Below are positions 53,610-64,000 of a stretch of DNA of 64,000 bases, piece by piece (positions within the stretch are counted from its first letter, which is position 1; each line of letters opens with the position of its first letter). The position numbers and the translations under genes are program-made. Source of the stretch: Manis javanica. Its lineage: Eukaryota > Chordata > Mammalia > Pholidota > Manidae. Below the pieces are notes generated by a model. It ran no database searches, was not told the origin of the DNA, and saw only the letters and a program-made list of their open reading frames with translations. The stretch is from NCBI RefSeq assembly GCF_040802235.1, contig NC_133158.1, positions 36,026,001 to 36,090,000 of the forward strand, read 5' to 3'.

Positions 53610-54190
53610 TCCTTCAATGGTCCTCACCCCTAGTCCTATTTCTTTCCCTAATCCCTAGTCTCCTTTTCCAAAATGTTGCCTTTTCAAAAATGTTAGGTAA
53701 ATGAAATTATGCAGTATGTAACCTTTTAGAATTGGCTTTTTTCTCTCAGCATACTTCCCTAGAGAGTCATCTGAGTTGTTTCATGTATCAGTGGCTTGTT
53801 CCTTTATTGCTGAGTAGTATTCCATGGTAGGGATGGACCACAGTTTAGCCAACACACGTGGAAGGGACCCCTATGCTGTTTCCAATTTTTTACTATTATA
53901 ATTAAAGCTGCTATGAACATTCATGTACAACTTTTTGTGTGAACATAAGTCTTCACTCATTATCTCATCTTTTCAATGAGCAATTCCCACATTATGAGTG
54001 AGATTGAACATCTCTTCACATATTTGTAAGCTGTTCAAGTTTCCTATTTTGATAAGGGCCCATTTTGTTCATTTTTTTCTATTTCATTGTTTGCCTTTTT
54101 CTTCCTGATTTGGAAGAGTTCTTTATATGTTCTGGCTACCAATCCTTTGTCAGTTACACAAAATTATATGCGTTGACATTTTGGCAATCC
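53610..54190 (-). repeat. LINE-1 ORF2/3' fragment, antisense
   Basis: The plus strand reads 'tgctgagtagtattccatgg', 'aattaaagctgctatgaaca', 'accaatcctttgtcagttac', the reverse complement of L1 3' ORF2. Strongly diverged from the younger copies. Confidence 0.75.
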
Positions 54191-56345
54191 TTGTCTCTCA
54201 ATGTGATGTAAAGTTTAGGAACTGATAAAGAATTCCTGAAACTTGGATTTGGATCGCTGATGAAGGTACAGAGGGGTTTCATTTAGGGAATGTCATTTAG
54301 GGCTACCCACATTGAGTTTGGGGAGCCTGTTGCACCCCTCCCCCCACTTTGTAGCATTTCCTGTGCATCTATCAAATTCCAGCAGCATGCAGTGATGGTG
54401 ACTGGTGGAGGCTAGGCAGAGCTTATCAAACCTTCTGCCTGCTTGAAGGTAAATGCCATGCCTTGTTTTTAGCAAACCCTTTGCCTCATTTTGGGGGGGC
54501 ATTCAGATGCATTTATTGCATCACAAAACCATGTTTCAGCATTTTGACCAGTGTTTGGAAACTGCTGACATCATGATGTACTCATTCACTGTGTGTTTCC
54601 ATTTTCCCCAGCACTGCAGCTAGAATTTAGAATCCTGACTCACCCTTCAGCCAGCCACAAGGAATGCTGATTATTCTGGTATGGTCAATGCTTACAAAGT
54701 GACTTTACAAGGGAAAATAGTTTTTGGACAAGCCAAAGCTGGGGCGATTTCAGGTAATACAGAGGCTGTTTCTTTTCTAACTTTCTAATCTGCTCAGCTG
54801 CTTGTCCTTTCTCCCTTCACAGGAGCAGAAGCCATGCTTCTGCAGTCCTGGCCATAAAGCTGTGGATTGTATGACCTGGCATGGCTGGTGCTGCCCGGCT
54901 GAGATCACTGAGTTATCTTTCCCATCTGCAGAGTCCTGGCTGGGGTGCCAGGCCAACAAGCACATGAAAAGATGTGCTTACACGGAATCAGTCTGCATAG
55001 CCCAGTGAACAATTCCAAATTTGGCTCTCATTTCGATAAATTACCTTATAAAACATTCACAGACTGGAATTATCTTGAGTAGTTTATTTATATGAACATT
55101 GCAGTTCCCCAGATTGCAGATGGGAAAATTGATATACAATGTTTCTTATAATTTCCCCTCAAATTGCAGCAAAAACAAAAAGGTAAGTACTAGGATTTCT
55201 AGGAGCATAACATGCATACCTATGCTATACAAACAAATGTTCATGAACATGAAAAGAGCCTTTGGATATTTTCAAAGGTCTGCAGTAAGGATTAAATAAG
55301 GTATAATATGTGAAAATGCTTCCCAAATTCCAATGTATTTTATCAAGGTAAAATATTATTAAGATCACATTCTGTTGGCCTGACATATCTAAGTCACGAA
55401 ATTCCTTTTCTACACTGATTTATTAGATATGAAGAAAATATTTTGGACACATGAATAGGTGATCATAGTATTCCTACTATACTTGAAGAATGATTAGAAG
55501 AAGATTTCCTGTTTATTTAGTATTGGCTTCCCTATTTGATGCAATAAAAATTACCAGGGGAGTAAAAACAACTCTGAAAGTTACTGATGCCAAAGATTTT
55601 TCCAAAATGAAGTTTGCTTTTGGTGGCATAGAGCTCAGAGGCAGTTCTGGACCAAACTGGAATGGGTGGTGAATCTGACCTTTTCTGTGCTTCCTCTTTT
55701 GTTCATTTCTGACTCTTCAAATTCACATCTAGTTTCCTAGGGATTTCCTGAGTCAATCAGGGCCACTTCCTTCCCTCTCCAAGATCCACCTGCTAAGCTG
55801 CATCACAGACTATCATTTCATCAATTAACATAGCGCTTATTTACATAGTGCTTCATAGCTTGCACATAAAAAGTCAGCGAGCATTCATCGCAAGATCATT
55901 ATGGGCCACACTATCCAAGATGTTTCCACTTTTGTTATCTGATTCAGTCCTTACAGAAACCTCATAGATTCAAGCGTAGCCTCTCTAGGTAAGATCTGTA
56001 TTTAAATAGGAGGCACTAGCATCATGACCTAGTGCTTTTCACACTGTGGGATGCAAGGAACACTTTTAGGTGGTATGTGGCAGGGCACCAACTAAAGGTG
56101 CACATAGTAATAAAGTCTCATTTCAAGTCTCTTTCAATCCTTCAATCCTTCTTAAGGAGAAAGTCTCAGTTTGCTGGTTACCAGCCTTTAACTCCTCCTA
56201 AACACCAAATTTAACCTGTCTAGGTCAAGATGCCATCTAGAATATCATCATTTTATTAGGATAACATAGTGTACATATTATATTGTTTTCTCACTTTTTT
56301 ATTCTGCACATACATACATACTTATTTTATTACTGAACCATCTAA
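54191..56345. other. Gene-free interval
   Basis: Short open frames on both strands (for example 54777-55008, 55490-55672) were not recognised and lack splice partners. No family-level repeat is clear. Confidence 0.4.
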
Positions 56346-56349
56346 GAGT

Positions 56350-56879
56350 AAGTTGCAGACTTTGTATGTTTTCTATCAAGATACAACTGACATACAACAG
56401 TATATTAGTGTCAGGTGTACAAGATAATGATTCAGTATTTGCAAATATTGCAAAATAATCACCACAATAACGCTAGTTGACATCCATCACCACAGAGAAC
56501 TGCAATTTTTTTCTTGTGATGAGAACTTTTAAGATTTTCTCTTATAGCAACTTTCAAATATACAACACAGTGTTATTACCTATAGTCACCATACTGTACA
56601 TGACGTCTCAGGACTTACTTGTTTTGTAACTGGAAGTTTGTTTCTTTTGATCCCCTTCACCCATTTCACCTTCCCCCAACCCCCTCCCTCTGGCAACCAC
56701 CAATCTGTTCACTGCATCTATGAATTTAGCTTGTTTTTGTTTTCAATTCCACCTATAAGTGAGATCATACACTATTTGTCTTTCTCTGACTTATTTTACT
56801 TAGCATAAAGCCTTCAGGGGCCATCCATGTGGTCCCAAATGACAAGATTTCCTTCTTTTTTTTATGGCTGAATAATATT

Positions 56880-56910
<31 letters not shown>

Positions 56911-56965
56911 ATACCACAATTTCTTTGTCTATCCTGCAACAGACATTTAGGTTGCTTCCAAAAGT
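56350..56965 (-). repeat. LINE-1 3'UTR/ORF2 fragment, antisense, with (GT)n
   Basis: 'tgtcaggtgtacaagataat', 'ttccacctataagtgagatc' and 'atggctgaataatatttgtg' on plus are inverted L1 phrases. A (GT)13 microsatellite has grown at 56881-56906. Confidence 0.75.
56881..56906. repeat. (GT)13 microsatellite
   Basis: Thirteen uninterrupted GT units inside the inverted L1. Confidence 0.95.
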
Positions 56966-59900
56966 TTCTTCTTAAAATAAGAATAAGGCGTGAGTTAATT
57001 TAAGAATAAATATGAAAAAGGACAACAAAATGTAAACAATCACAGACAGAACACAACACTAGGTAGACCTGACAAAAATGGCGAGGGTAGAATGCACGTG
57101 GAACAAGGGTGGGAAACTAGATGAACCCCAAAGGAATATTTAGCAGTGGAAGACAGGAGGGAAGTCCTTAGGGGTGGCACTTTCAGAGCCTCTCACCTAA
57201 TTCAGTTTTATTACCTGCTGTTGGACTCTGACAGGCCTTGAGTATCAGCTGTTGGAGTAATTTGTGCAATAATTATGATGAAAGAAAAGATCCTCAAAAA
57301 CACACGCTTGCCATTAAAAACAAAATGAGATAATTTCCTCCCGTGAATATGGCAAGAATGCTGTTGAGTAATCATAACACTTTGACCAACTCTCTTTGAG
57401 GGTTAACAGTGTTTTAAAAATGAGGGAAAGAAAAAAAAGGCAGAAACAAGCTCCTGTTTTCTATTCCTTCTATACGTAGTTTCCATAGCAGAAGATCTTG
57501 GGGCAAAGGGCTGGCACTGGGACGTTTGAATGTCTACAGACTGGCTGTTCAACAAGCTTTTCCTGCTGGCATGCCATTCCCAGGAAACCTTCTACGGGGC
57601 TGTTTGGCGAGGGTGAGGAGGGGAGTGAAGTGCTGATATCAGGGACACTTGAGAGTTTCCGTCCCTGAGTGGTGGGTAGGTCTGTAACATTCAGTGTAGG
57701 TGGTAGGTGGAAGGTCTCTTTAGTCGCAGGCAGCACCCAAGTTCACAGCAGCAGCCTGACTGTGCGCATGCACGCACCTACCCACAGCACCTTACATGCC
57801 CTTGACTGTTGGAAGATTGGCAGAATAAAATCACCTCTCAAGAGAAACAACCCCAAGGATACTGATTCAGGGGGACCCAAGACCCAGTGGAGGATAAAAA
57901 TAGTCTTTGATTTCTGTCCCTCTTCCTTTTCACAATTTCCTTTCTGTTTCCTTACTGTTGTCTTCCTGGTCCTCTTAGGTAATGATCCCAGCTGAATACG
58001 AGTCCATAAATTGCTTTCTATTGAGAGGTTAGGGGACATTAGCCAAGGGTCTTTGCTTTTATGGGATTTCTTCTATGGGTCCTTCTTGGAGGCTCCATGA
58101 AGTCCTTTGTGGTAGATTTCATAGAAAGGTGAATAAATTAGTACAAGCTCCTAGGGGCTCACCACATCATAGTTATAGACCCTTACCTACTTTTCCCCCA
58201 GACCCTTATATATTCCTACATCAAGGACAATGCATTGGGTTATTATATAGGGACATAAAAGATGAAACTGTAGCTTAAGCTTAAGATCCACAATAGGGAA
58301 AAAAAAGTTAACTCAGAGAAGTAAAATTATTGGAAGCTTTTGAAAACAAATCTCTCCATTTCATTTCATGATCTTCAACTGTAGACCCTCCAAGGTTAAG
58401 AGTAGGCAAGGTCTGAGCAATTTCACAGTCTCAGTACCTAACAGAGTACCTGGAATATAGGCCTTCTATTATTATTGAGTGAATGGAGATTTCATTTTCC
58501 TTCTCAGCATCACACCTGAGATAGTTCAAATTGTTCATTGTCCTCAGAACCAGCATTTATTACATCTCACTCAAAAGTTGCTATGCCAAGACATTTTCCA
58601 CAGGCTTTTCCTGTTTTTTAAATACCTTCCAACGTTGACTTGCTAGTGTCAACATCAGTTGGCATGAGTTTTATGCTGGCCTTTGCAAGGGTACAGTAAA
58701 TAGAATCCGGAATCTCCAGAATCTATGTTAATATAAATAGTTTTGAAATGGAACTACCATACAAAAGGAAGCTTGACACCTATGTCATGAGAGAGTGGTG
58801 AGTTTAGAATAATGTATGTTAAGAAGCACTTTTAAATTCTAAAGTGCTATCCATCTGTTACATATTACTATTACTAGGATATGAGGAAACTACCCATAGG
58901 ACCTTACAAAGAGTAATTGTAATTAATCCAGGTCATTTTTTACTCTATACGACAAAGCATGGTTCTCCAACATTTTGGTAATTAATCATTTTGGTGAAAT
59001 GCCTCAAGACTCACTATCTCATTCACTTTTACTGTCCAATCCAAGTACTTCACCACAATGAATTGGAAGAACTGAGATACTTTTAATTTCCAGTTTCCAA
59101 TAACCTTCTGCCAGGAAAGGCAAAGAGGAATAAAAGCATTGTGGAAAGGAGTTCCAAGTACAAAATCAGCCTGGACTGGATTCTTGATGAAGCAGCAAGA
59201 CCAGCCGATTGTTAGGGAAACCGAGGAAAGGGCTCTGGGCCGGGAGGGCCGCGGAGCGCAGACCTGCCGCTGCGCTTGCCCTGGCCTCTGCATCTATCAT
59301 CCTCGGCGTTCCTGAAGGATCCATCCTTGGCTGCTTTCTCTCCTCACACCCTCATCTCCCTGTTTCAACCGTCATCTACCGAAGATGGAAGGAGCCAACG
59401 AAGATGACTTGGGGGCAGGAGAGAGCAAAGATGAGTGAAGCGGGGCAGAGTATAAGAGCCCACCTGCCCAAAAGGTGCAGCCCCTGTTCAGCTCCAGCCA
59501 GCCCTTGCCTTTGGAGAATATCTGATCAGGGTTACCAGATGTCTCATCTTTTGGCAGAAGTTGAAATAGTTGGTTTGTAGGACAAATCCCCCAACTTTCC
59601 ATTGTTGTCCATTTATTGAAAAGATTGCACAGAGGATATTTAGGGTAATGAAACTATTCTGTATGATACTATAATGGCGGATACATATCATTATCAATTT
59701 CTCAAAACCCATTGAAGGTACGATGCCAAGAATGAACCCTCATGTAAAGTGTGGACTTCGGGCGGTGATGGTGTATTAGTGTGGGCTCACTGACTGTAAC
59801 AAGTGCACCCTTCTGCTGGGAGATAGTGATGCAGGGGAGGCTGTGCATATGTGGGGGAAAGGGGTAGAGGGGAAACTCTCTGTACCATCTGCTAAATATT

Positions 59901-60525
59901 TCTGGGAATGTGAAACTACTCTGAAAAATAATGTCTATTTTAAAAAATTGCCCTGGTCAAATGAAACCCATTACTAGTGTGCATTTGGCCCACAGACCAC
60001 TGCTTAGCAACCTGGGACTTACTACACATTGTCTGGCTTTACTCCACACTTCTTTCTTGAGCTTGAGACCTATATTTTAAGCTAAAAGTTGGATGTATTA
60101 ATCCGGGCATTCCATGGATGACTCAAATACAATTTGTTTAAACTAGAATATACTTTACTCAACATGCAAACAAACAAAATGAAACCTGCTTCCCATCTTA
60201 GAGTCCCTGTTGATTGTGATCCATCTGTTTGTCCAGATTAGGAGGCCTGGAGACATCTGTGGCCCTCTCTCTACTTTATCTCTCACCCCCAATTCCTTCA
60301 TTAAACCAATAGTGAGCATCTTCTCAGCGCCAGGCACCGTGCAGAGCACTGAGGATACAAATGAAAGATGAACAGTGGGAGTCCAGGCTCTGGAGGGGTT
60401 TATGTCTATAGGGGGAAAGGGACAGGTATTTACAAAACAATATTTACAAAGTGTTATAATAATACACATGTATAAAATGCCTCATGACCATTTTTTAATC
60501 TGCACAACGACCTTATGAAATGTAT
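56966..60525. other. Gene-free interval with L2/MIR-like relics
   Basis: 58385-58495 has an L2-like end ('agtacctggaatataggcct'), and 60300-60470 has 'gcgccaggcaccgtgcagag', a mammalian-wide repeat phrase. A small CpG-dense patch at 59215-59290 stands out from the A/T-rich surroundings. Open frames at 57470-57736 and 59209-59580 are not recognised. Confidence 0.4.
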
Positions 60526-61570
60526 ATTTTTAATAACAGCTTTATCAAGATAGGCTGTGAAAGTCACTCTTTTACAATGTACAATTCAGTGGGGTTTAGT
60601 ACATTCACAGAGCCATACCACCATCATCCCTATCTAATCCCAGACATTTTTTTTAGAGTGGTTGAAGTTCAAGCAAATCGAACAGAGACCACAGAGTTCC
60701 CTCATACCTCCCCCAGAAACCCTGGCAAGCACTGCTCATTGTCCTGTCTCTGTGTTTTATCTTTTCCAGAATGTCCTATAGTTGTAATCACACAGTTTGT
60801 ATTCTTTTCAGCTTGGCTTCTTTCACTTAGTAACGTAGAGTTAAGTTTCTGCCATATCTTTTTATGCCTTGATAGCTCATTTCTTTTTACTGCTGAATAA
60901 TATTCTGCTACTTAGATATAGCAGTTTATGTATCCATTCATCCACTGAAGGACATCTTGGTTACTTTCAAGTTTTGACAATTAAAAAGAAAATGGCCATA
61001 AACATCCATGTGCAGGTTTTTGTGTGCACATAAGTTTTCAGCTCCTTTGGGTAAATACCAAGGAGCATGGCTGCTGAGCCATATGGTAAGAGTATGTTTA
61101 GTTTTGTGAGAAACTACCAAACTGTTTTCTGAAGTGGCTGTACCATTTCGTTTCAGCACTCAGTGAGAGTTCCTGTTCCTCCACATCCTTGCCAACATTT
61201 GGTGTTGTCAGTGTTTTCGACTTTGGCTATTCTGGTAAGTGCATAGTGGTATCTTGTTTTAATTTGCATTTCCCTGATGACATATGACATTGAGCATCTT
61301 TCCATATGCTATTTGCCATCTCTATATCTTCTTTGGTGAGATGTCTGTTCAGGTGTCCTGCTTATTTTTTAATTGAGTTGTCCTTTTCCTCTTGTTGAGT
61401 TTTAAGAGTTCTCTGTATATTCAATAAATTTTTAAGTTTCTCCTGAGCCTTCTTCTTTGACGCTGCTATTTAAAAGTATGTTGTTTAATCTTCAAGTATT
61501 TTGGGGGCATTCCAGCTTTCTTCTTGTTACTGATTTCTAGTTTAATTCTATGTGGTCTGTAAGCACGCTG
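60526..61570 (-). repeat. Long LINE-1 fragment, antisense (L1M class)
   Basis: 'aatgtacaattcagtggggt', 'ctgctgaataatattctgct', 'gggtaaataccaaggagcat', 'tttgcatttccctgatgaca' and 'tgatttctagtttaattcta' on plus follow L1 read backwards from 3'UTR into ORF2. Confidence 0.85.
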
Positions 61571-61869
61571 GGCTCACCTGCATAACTCGGGTTACATGGC
61601 AGAGTTCTGGCCCTGAGTACTAACACCACTGAATTTACTGCATTTAAGCCAAGTCTGATTGTAACTTTAATCTGGAAGGATTAATTGTCTAAAAAAAGTC
61701 CCCAAATCTCCACCTCACTATGTTTTAAACTGACTTATAAAAGTTAAAAAAACAAAGAAAAGAAAAGGCTCAGTGTACAGTAAAGGAGGCTAAGCATATT
61801 TCTGTTTAATAAGCCAAGGCCTAAATGTATGAAGCTATGCAGATTTGGGGTAGATTCTGTATCTGAATT

Positions 61870-62222
61870 TTCTTATTTATTGTGATAAAATGTACTAACC
61901 ATTTTTTAGTATACAGTTCAGTGGCATTAAGTACATTCACACTATTATGCAACCATCACCACCATCCATGTCCAGAACTCTCCCATCTTGCAAAACTGAA
62001 ACTGTTCCATTAAACACTAACTCCCCATTCCCCCTCCCCAGCTCCTGGCCACCCCAACTCTTTTTTCCCTGTGAGGTTTATGATGTTTGATGACTGTAAC
62101 AGAGTATTCCTCATAGAAGTGGAATCACACAGTATTTGTCCTTTTGTGGCTGGCTTATTACACTGAGCATAATGTCAAGATTCAGCCACATTGTAGCATG
62201 TGTCAGAATTTCCTTCTTTGTT
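61870..62222 (-). repeat. LINE-1 3' fragment, antisense
   Basis: 'agtatacagttcagtggcat', 'aaccatcaccaccatccatg', 'tgtagcatgtgtcagaattt' on plus. A second copy of the same L1 3' region as at 60526, separately inserted. Confidence 0.8.
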
Positions 62223-63964
62223 AAGTCTCTGTCTGGATATACGTTTCTTCATTTTGCTTCAAGTTAAAATTACAACAGTGCGAATCAGTCCTGATTTTGC
62301 AAACAAACGTGCCAAGCCGAGGCTACCTGAAAGACATGGCGCTGCCCAAGGAAGCATCCGGTGTGATGTGTCCCTGCTGGCTCCCTGGTCTTTTCTCCAG
62401 AGGCAGCCTTTGCACTGATGGTCATTTGGACAAGGAACTCAAAGCTCTATTGACTGTGGCTGAGAAGTAGCAGAGCATTCTTTAGTTTTCTTTGCCAAAA
62501 AGAAACTAAATTGTGCTGAATCAGAGCAACTATAAACATTGTTTTCTTTTAGAGATTTCACTTTATCCAGCAGGCTGTGAGATGGGCAGCCTGTGCTCTG
62601 GAGCTGTTTCTGAGAAATAGATACGAATGAGTCGGCAGAGTCCATAAACAAAACAGTTTAGGATTTCCTAATCCAGGACAAACCAAGTAATATAAATCAT
62701 GGGTAGTGCTGCATCACACAAATCTTTATAAAAAGTGTGCATTCGTGGGTGCAAGGAAATTTTTTAGTCTATAGGAAAATGGCAATATATTAAATATCTA
62801 GTGCTTTATTCTTATATTTATTTTCCAAGTGCAGTAATTTTATCACCTCTCCCTGTGGTAAATGTATCAAACATCAGTCAAAGCAGAAACAGCTGGTGCA
62901 TCTAGAAAACAATCCAACCAAAAAACCACTTTCTTACATTGTATTAACATAAAGAACATAGTTATATTCTATATTTGTAAGTATATATAAATATATAAGT
63001 ATATATAGAAATTTAAAAAGTATGTATACACATATAAGTATATATATAAGAATATTTTTATATATTACTATAAAAATGTAAATATATATATTTGTATTTT
63101 CTATATATGTAAAATTATGTGGTATTTACTGATTTTGAACAAATCTAAAAGATTACCCATAAATGTATAAACTGTGACAAATAAAATCTGCCTTGATGGT
63201 TTTATCAGCACCCACCATCCACCAAAATTCAAGACAAGATAAATATTGTTATTTTTAAATGAATGAAACATAATAATAGCACTGCAAATGCATATGGAAT
63301 GTGAACTTGAATTATTCCACATGGACTGCAGTTAGAAAAATGTTTTAAGACATAAGTCACCCCTGGGAGTTGGATAGAAAAGTTGAAATATAATTAGGGT
63401 CTCAGTTTTAGAAGTTAAACATCAGGCTTAGGTATCTCAGAAGAAACGTGAAGGTATACTATCTAATCTAGCTGTGTTCTTTTTTTCCAAGTAGTATGAC
63501 AGACAGTCTTCTGAAAAAATAACTCAGACATCACATCTCCCAACCTCTTCCATGAGGCAACAAGCCCAGAAAATTTTAGTGGCTTACTGATGGTCACAGA
63601 GCCAGGATACCAGCCCTTTCCCTGAGTCCAATAGTCTCTAATAGGAAAGTTTTCAAGGACAGGAGAAAATATATGAGAAAGCAGAAATATGCTGGAATAA
63701 GGGAGATTTAATAATTGTGCTCAGAATTTTCATAGAATGGAATCTATTAGGATTCAGAGGAGAATCACCACAGAATTAAATACTGACACCAAAAGGAGAA
63801 GAAACCCTCAGGTGTAGTGCTGCACTAGCCCAGAAGCAGGCAGTTTACACAGAAGTGATTTCCAGTCCCTGTGGATACTGCCGGAGGCCAGGAGAGGAGG
63901 TGACTGAGGAAGGATTATCTCATTCCAGCCTTGCTCAAAACCCTCTGGTGACCCTTGTCCATTA
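62223..63964. other. Gene-free interval with AT-rich tract
   Basis: 62950-63115 is a (TATA)-rich low-complexity tract. No gene seen. Confidence 0.45.
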
Positions 63965-64000
63965 CCGGTGGGAATGTAAAATGGTGCAGCCACTGTGGAA
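63965..64000 (+). repeat. Start of another LINE-1 fragment, cut by window end
   Basis: 'ggtgggaatgtaaaatggtg' followed by 'cagccactgtggaa' is the late ORF2 segment also present at 25793 and 29320. The rest lies outside the window. Confidence 0.7.

Overview
This window is nuclear DNA from a placental mammal. It carries two spliced, conserved genes on the minus strand: ISY1, a spliceosome factor (coding exons 2096-16228), and CNBP/ZNF9, a CCHC zinc-knuckle nucleic-acid binding protein (coding exons 38700-40145, noncoding first exon near 48 kb). The same gene order and orientation occur on human 3q21. Both reading frames join exactly across canonical splice sites and give 285 and 177 residues, the lengths I know for the human proteins, so both look functional. 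Nothing supports bacterial, viral or plasmid DNA. No other protein-coding gene could be supported. The many other open frames are chance frames in introns and CpG islands, or pieces of retroelements.

Layout: 1-1440 is GC-rich sequence downstream of ISY1. 1441-16530 is ISY1 with its 3'UTR, ten introns full of old L1/MIR/L2 debris, and a small CpG promoter. 16531-37820 is the intergenic stretch. It contains a MaLR-type (MLT1/MST-like) retroelement (about 19.58-30.71 kb) split by two LINE-1 insertions. 37825-48070 is CNBP, with a 7.8-kb first intron. 48070-48440 is its CpG/CCAAT/GC-box promoter. 48440-64000 is gene-free and holds several L1 fragments in both orientations, MIR/L2 relics, microsatellites and another L1 cut off by the window end.

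The most unusual object is at 20278-28320. It is a complete-length but decayed LINE-1 fused, inside a single pair of 18-bp target-site duplications (17/18 identical), to about 1.8 kb of endogenous-retrovirus sequence: an envelope transmembrane fragment with a CX6CC motif, a polypurine tract, and an LTR that ends in an AATAAA signal and a poly(A) tail. The simplest reading is an L1 transcript that read through its own weak signal and was polyadenylated in the LTR, in other words a 3' transduction of ERV sequence. A second, 5'-truncated poly(A)-tailed copy of the same LTR end, with its own 13-bp duplication, sits in ISY1 intron 4, 29 nt from a splice acceptor and in the sense orientation. LTR-terminated RNAs have therefore been copied by L1 machinery more than once in this lineage.

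No Alu, B1/B2, CAN, BOV, ERE or other lineage-specific SINE was recognised in 64 kb; only ancient MIRs were seen. Together with the L1 type this would fit a SINE-poor placental such as a pangolin, but that species guess is inference and should be tested.
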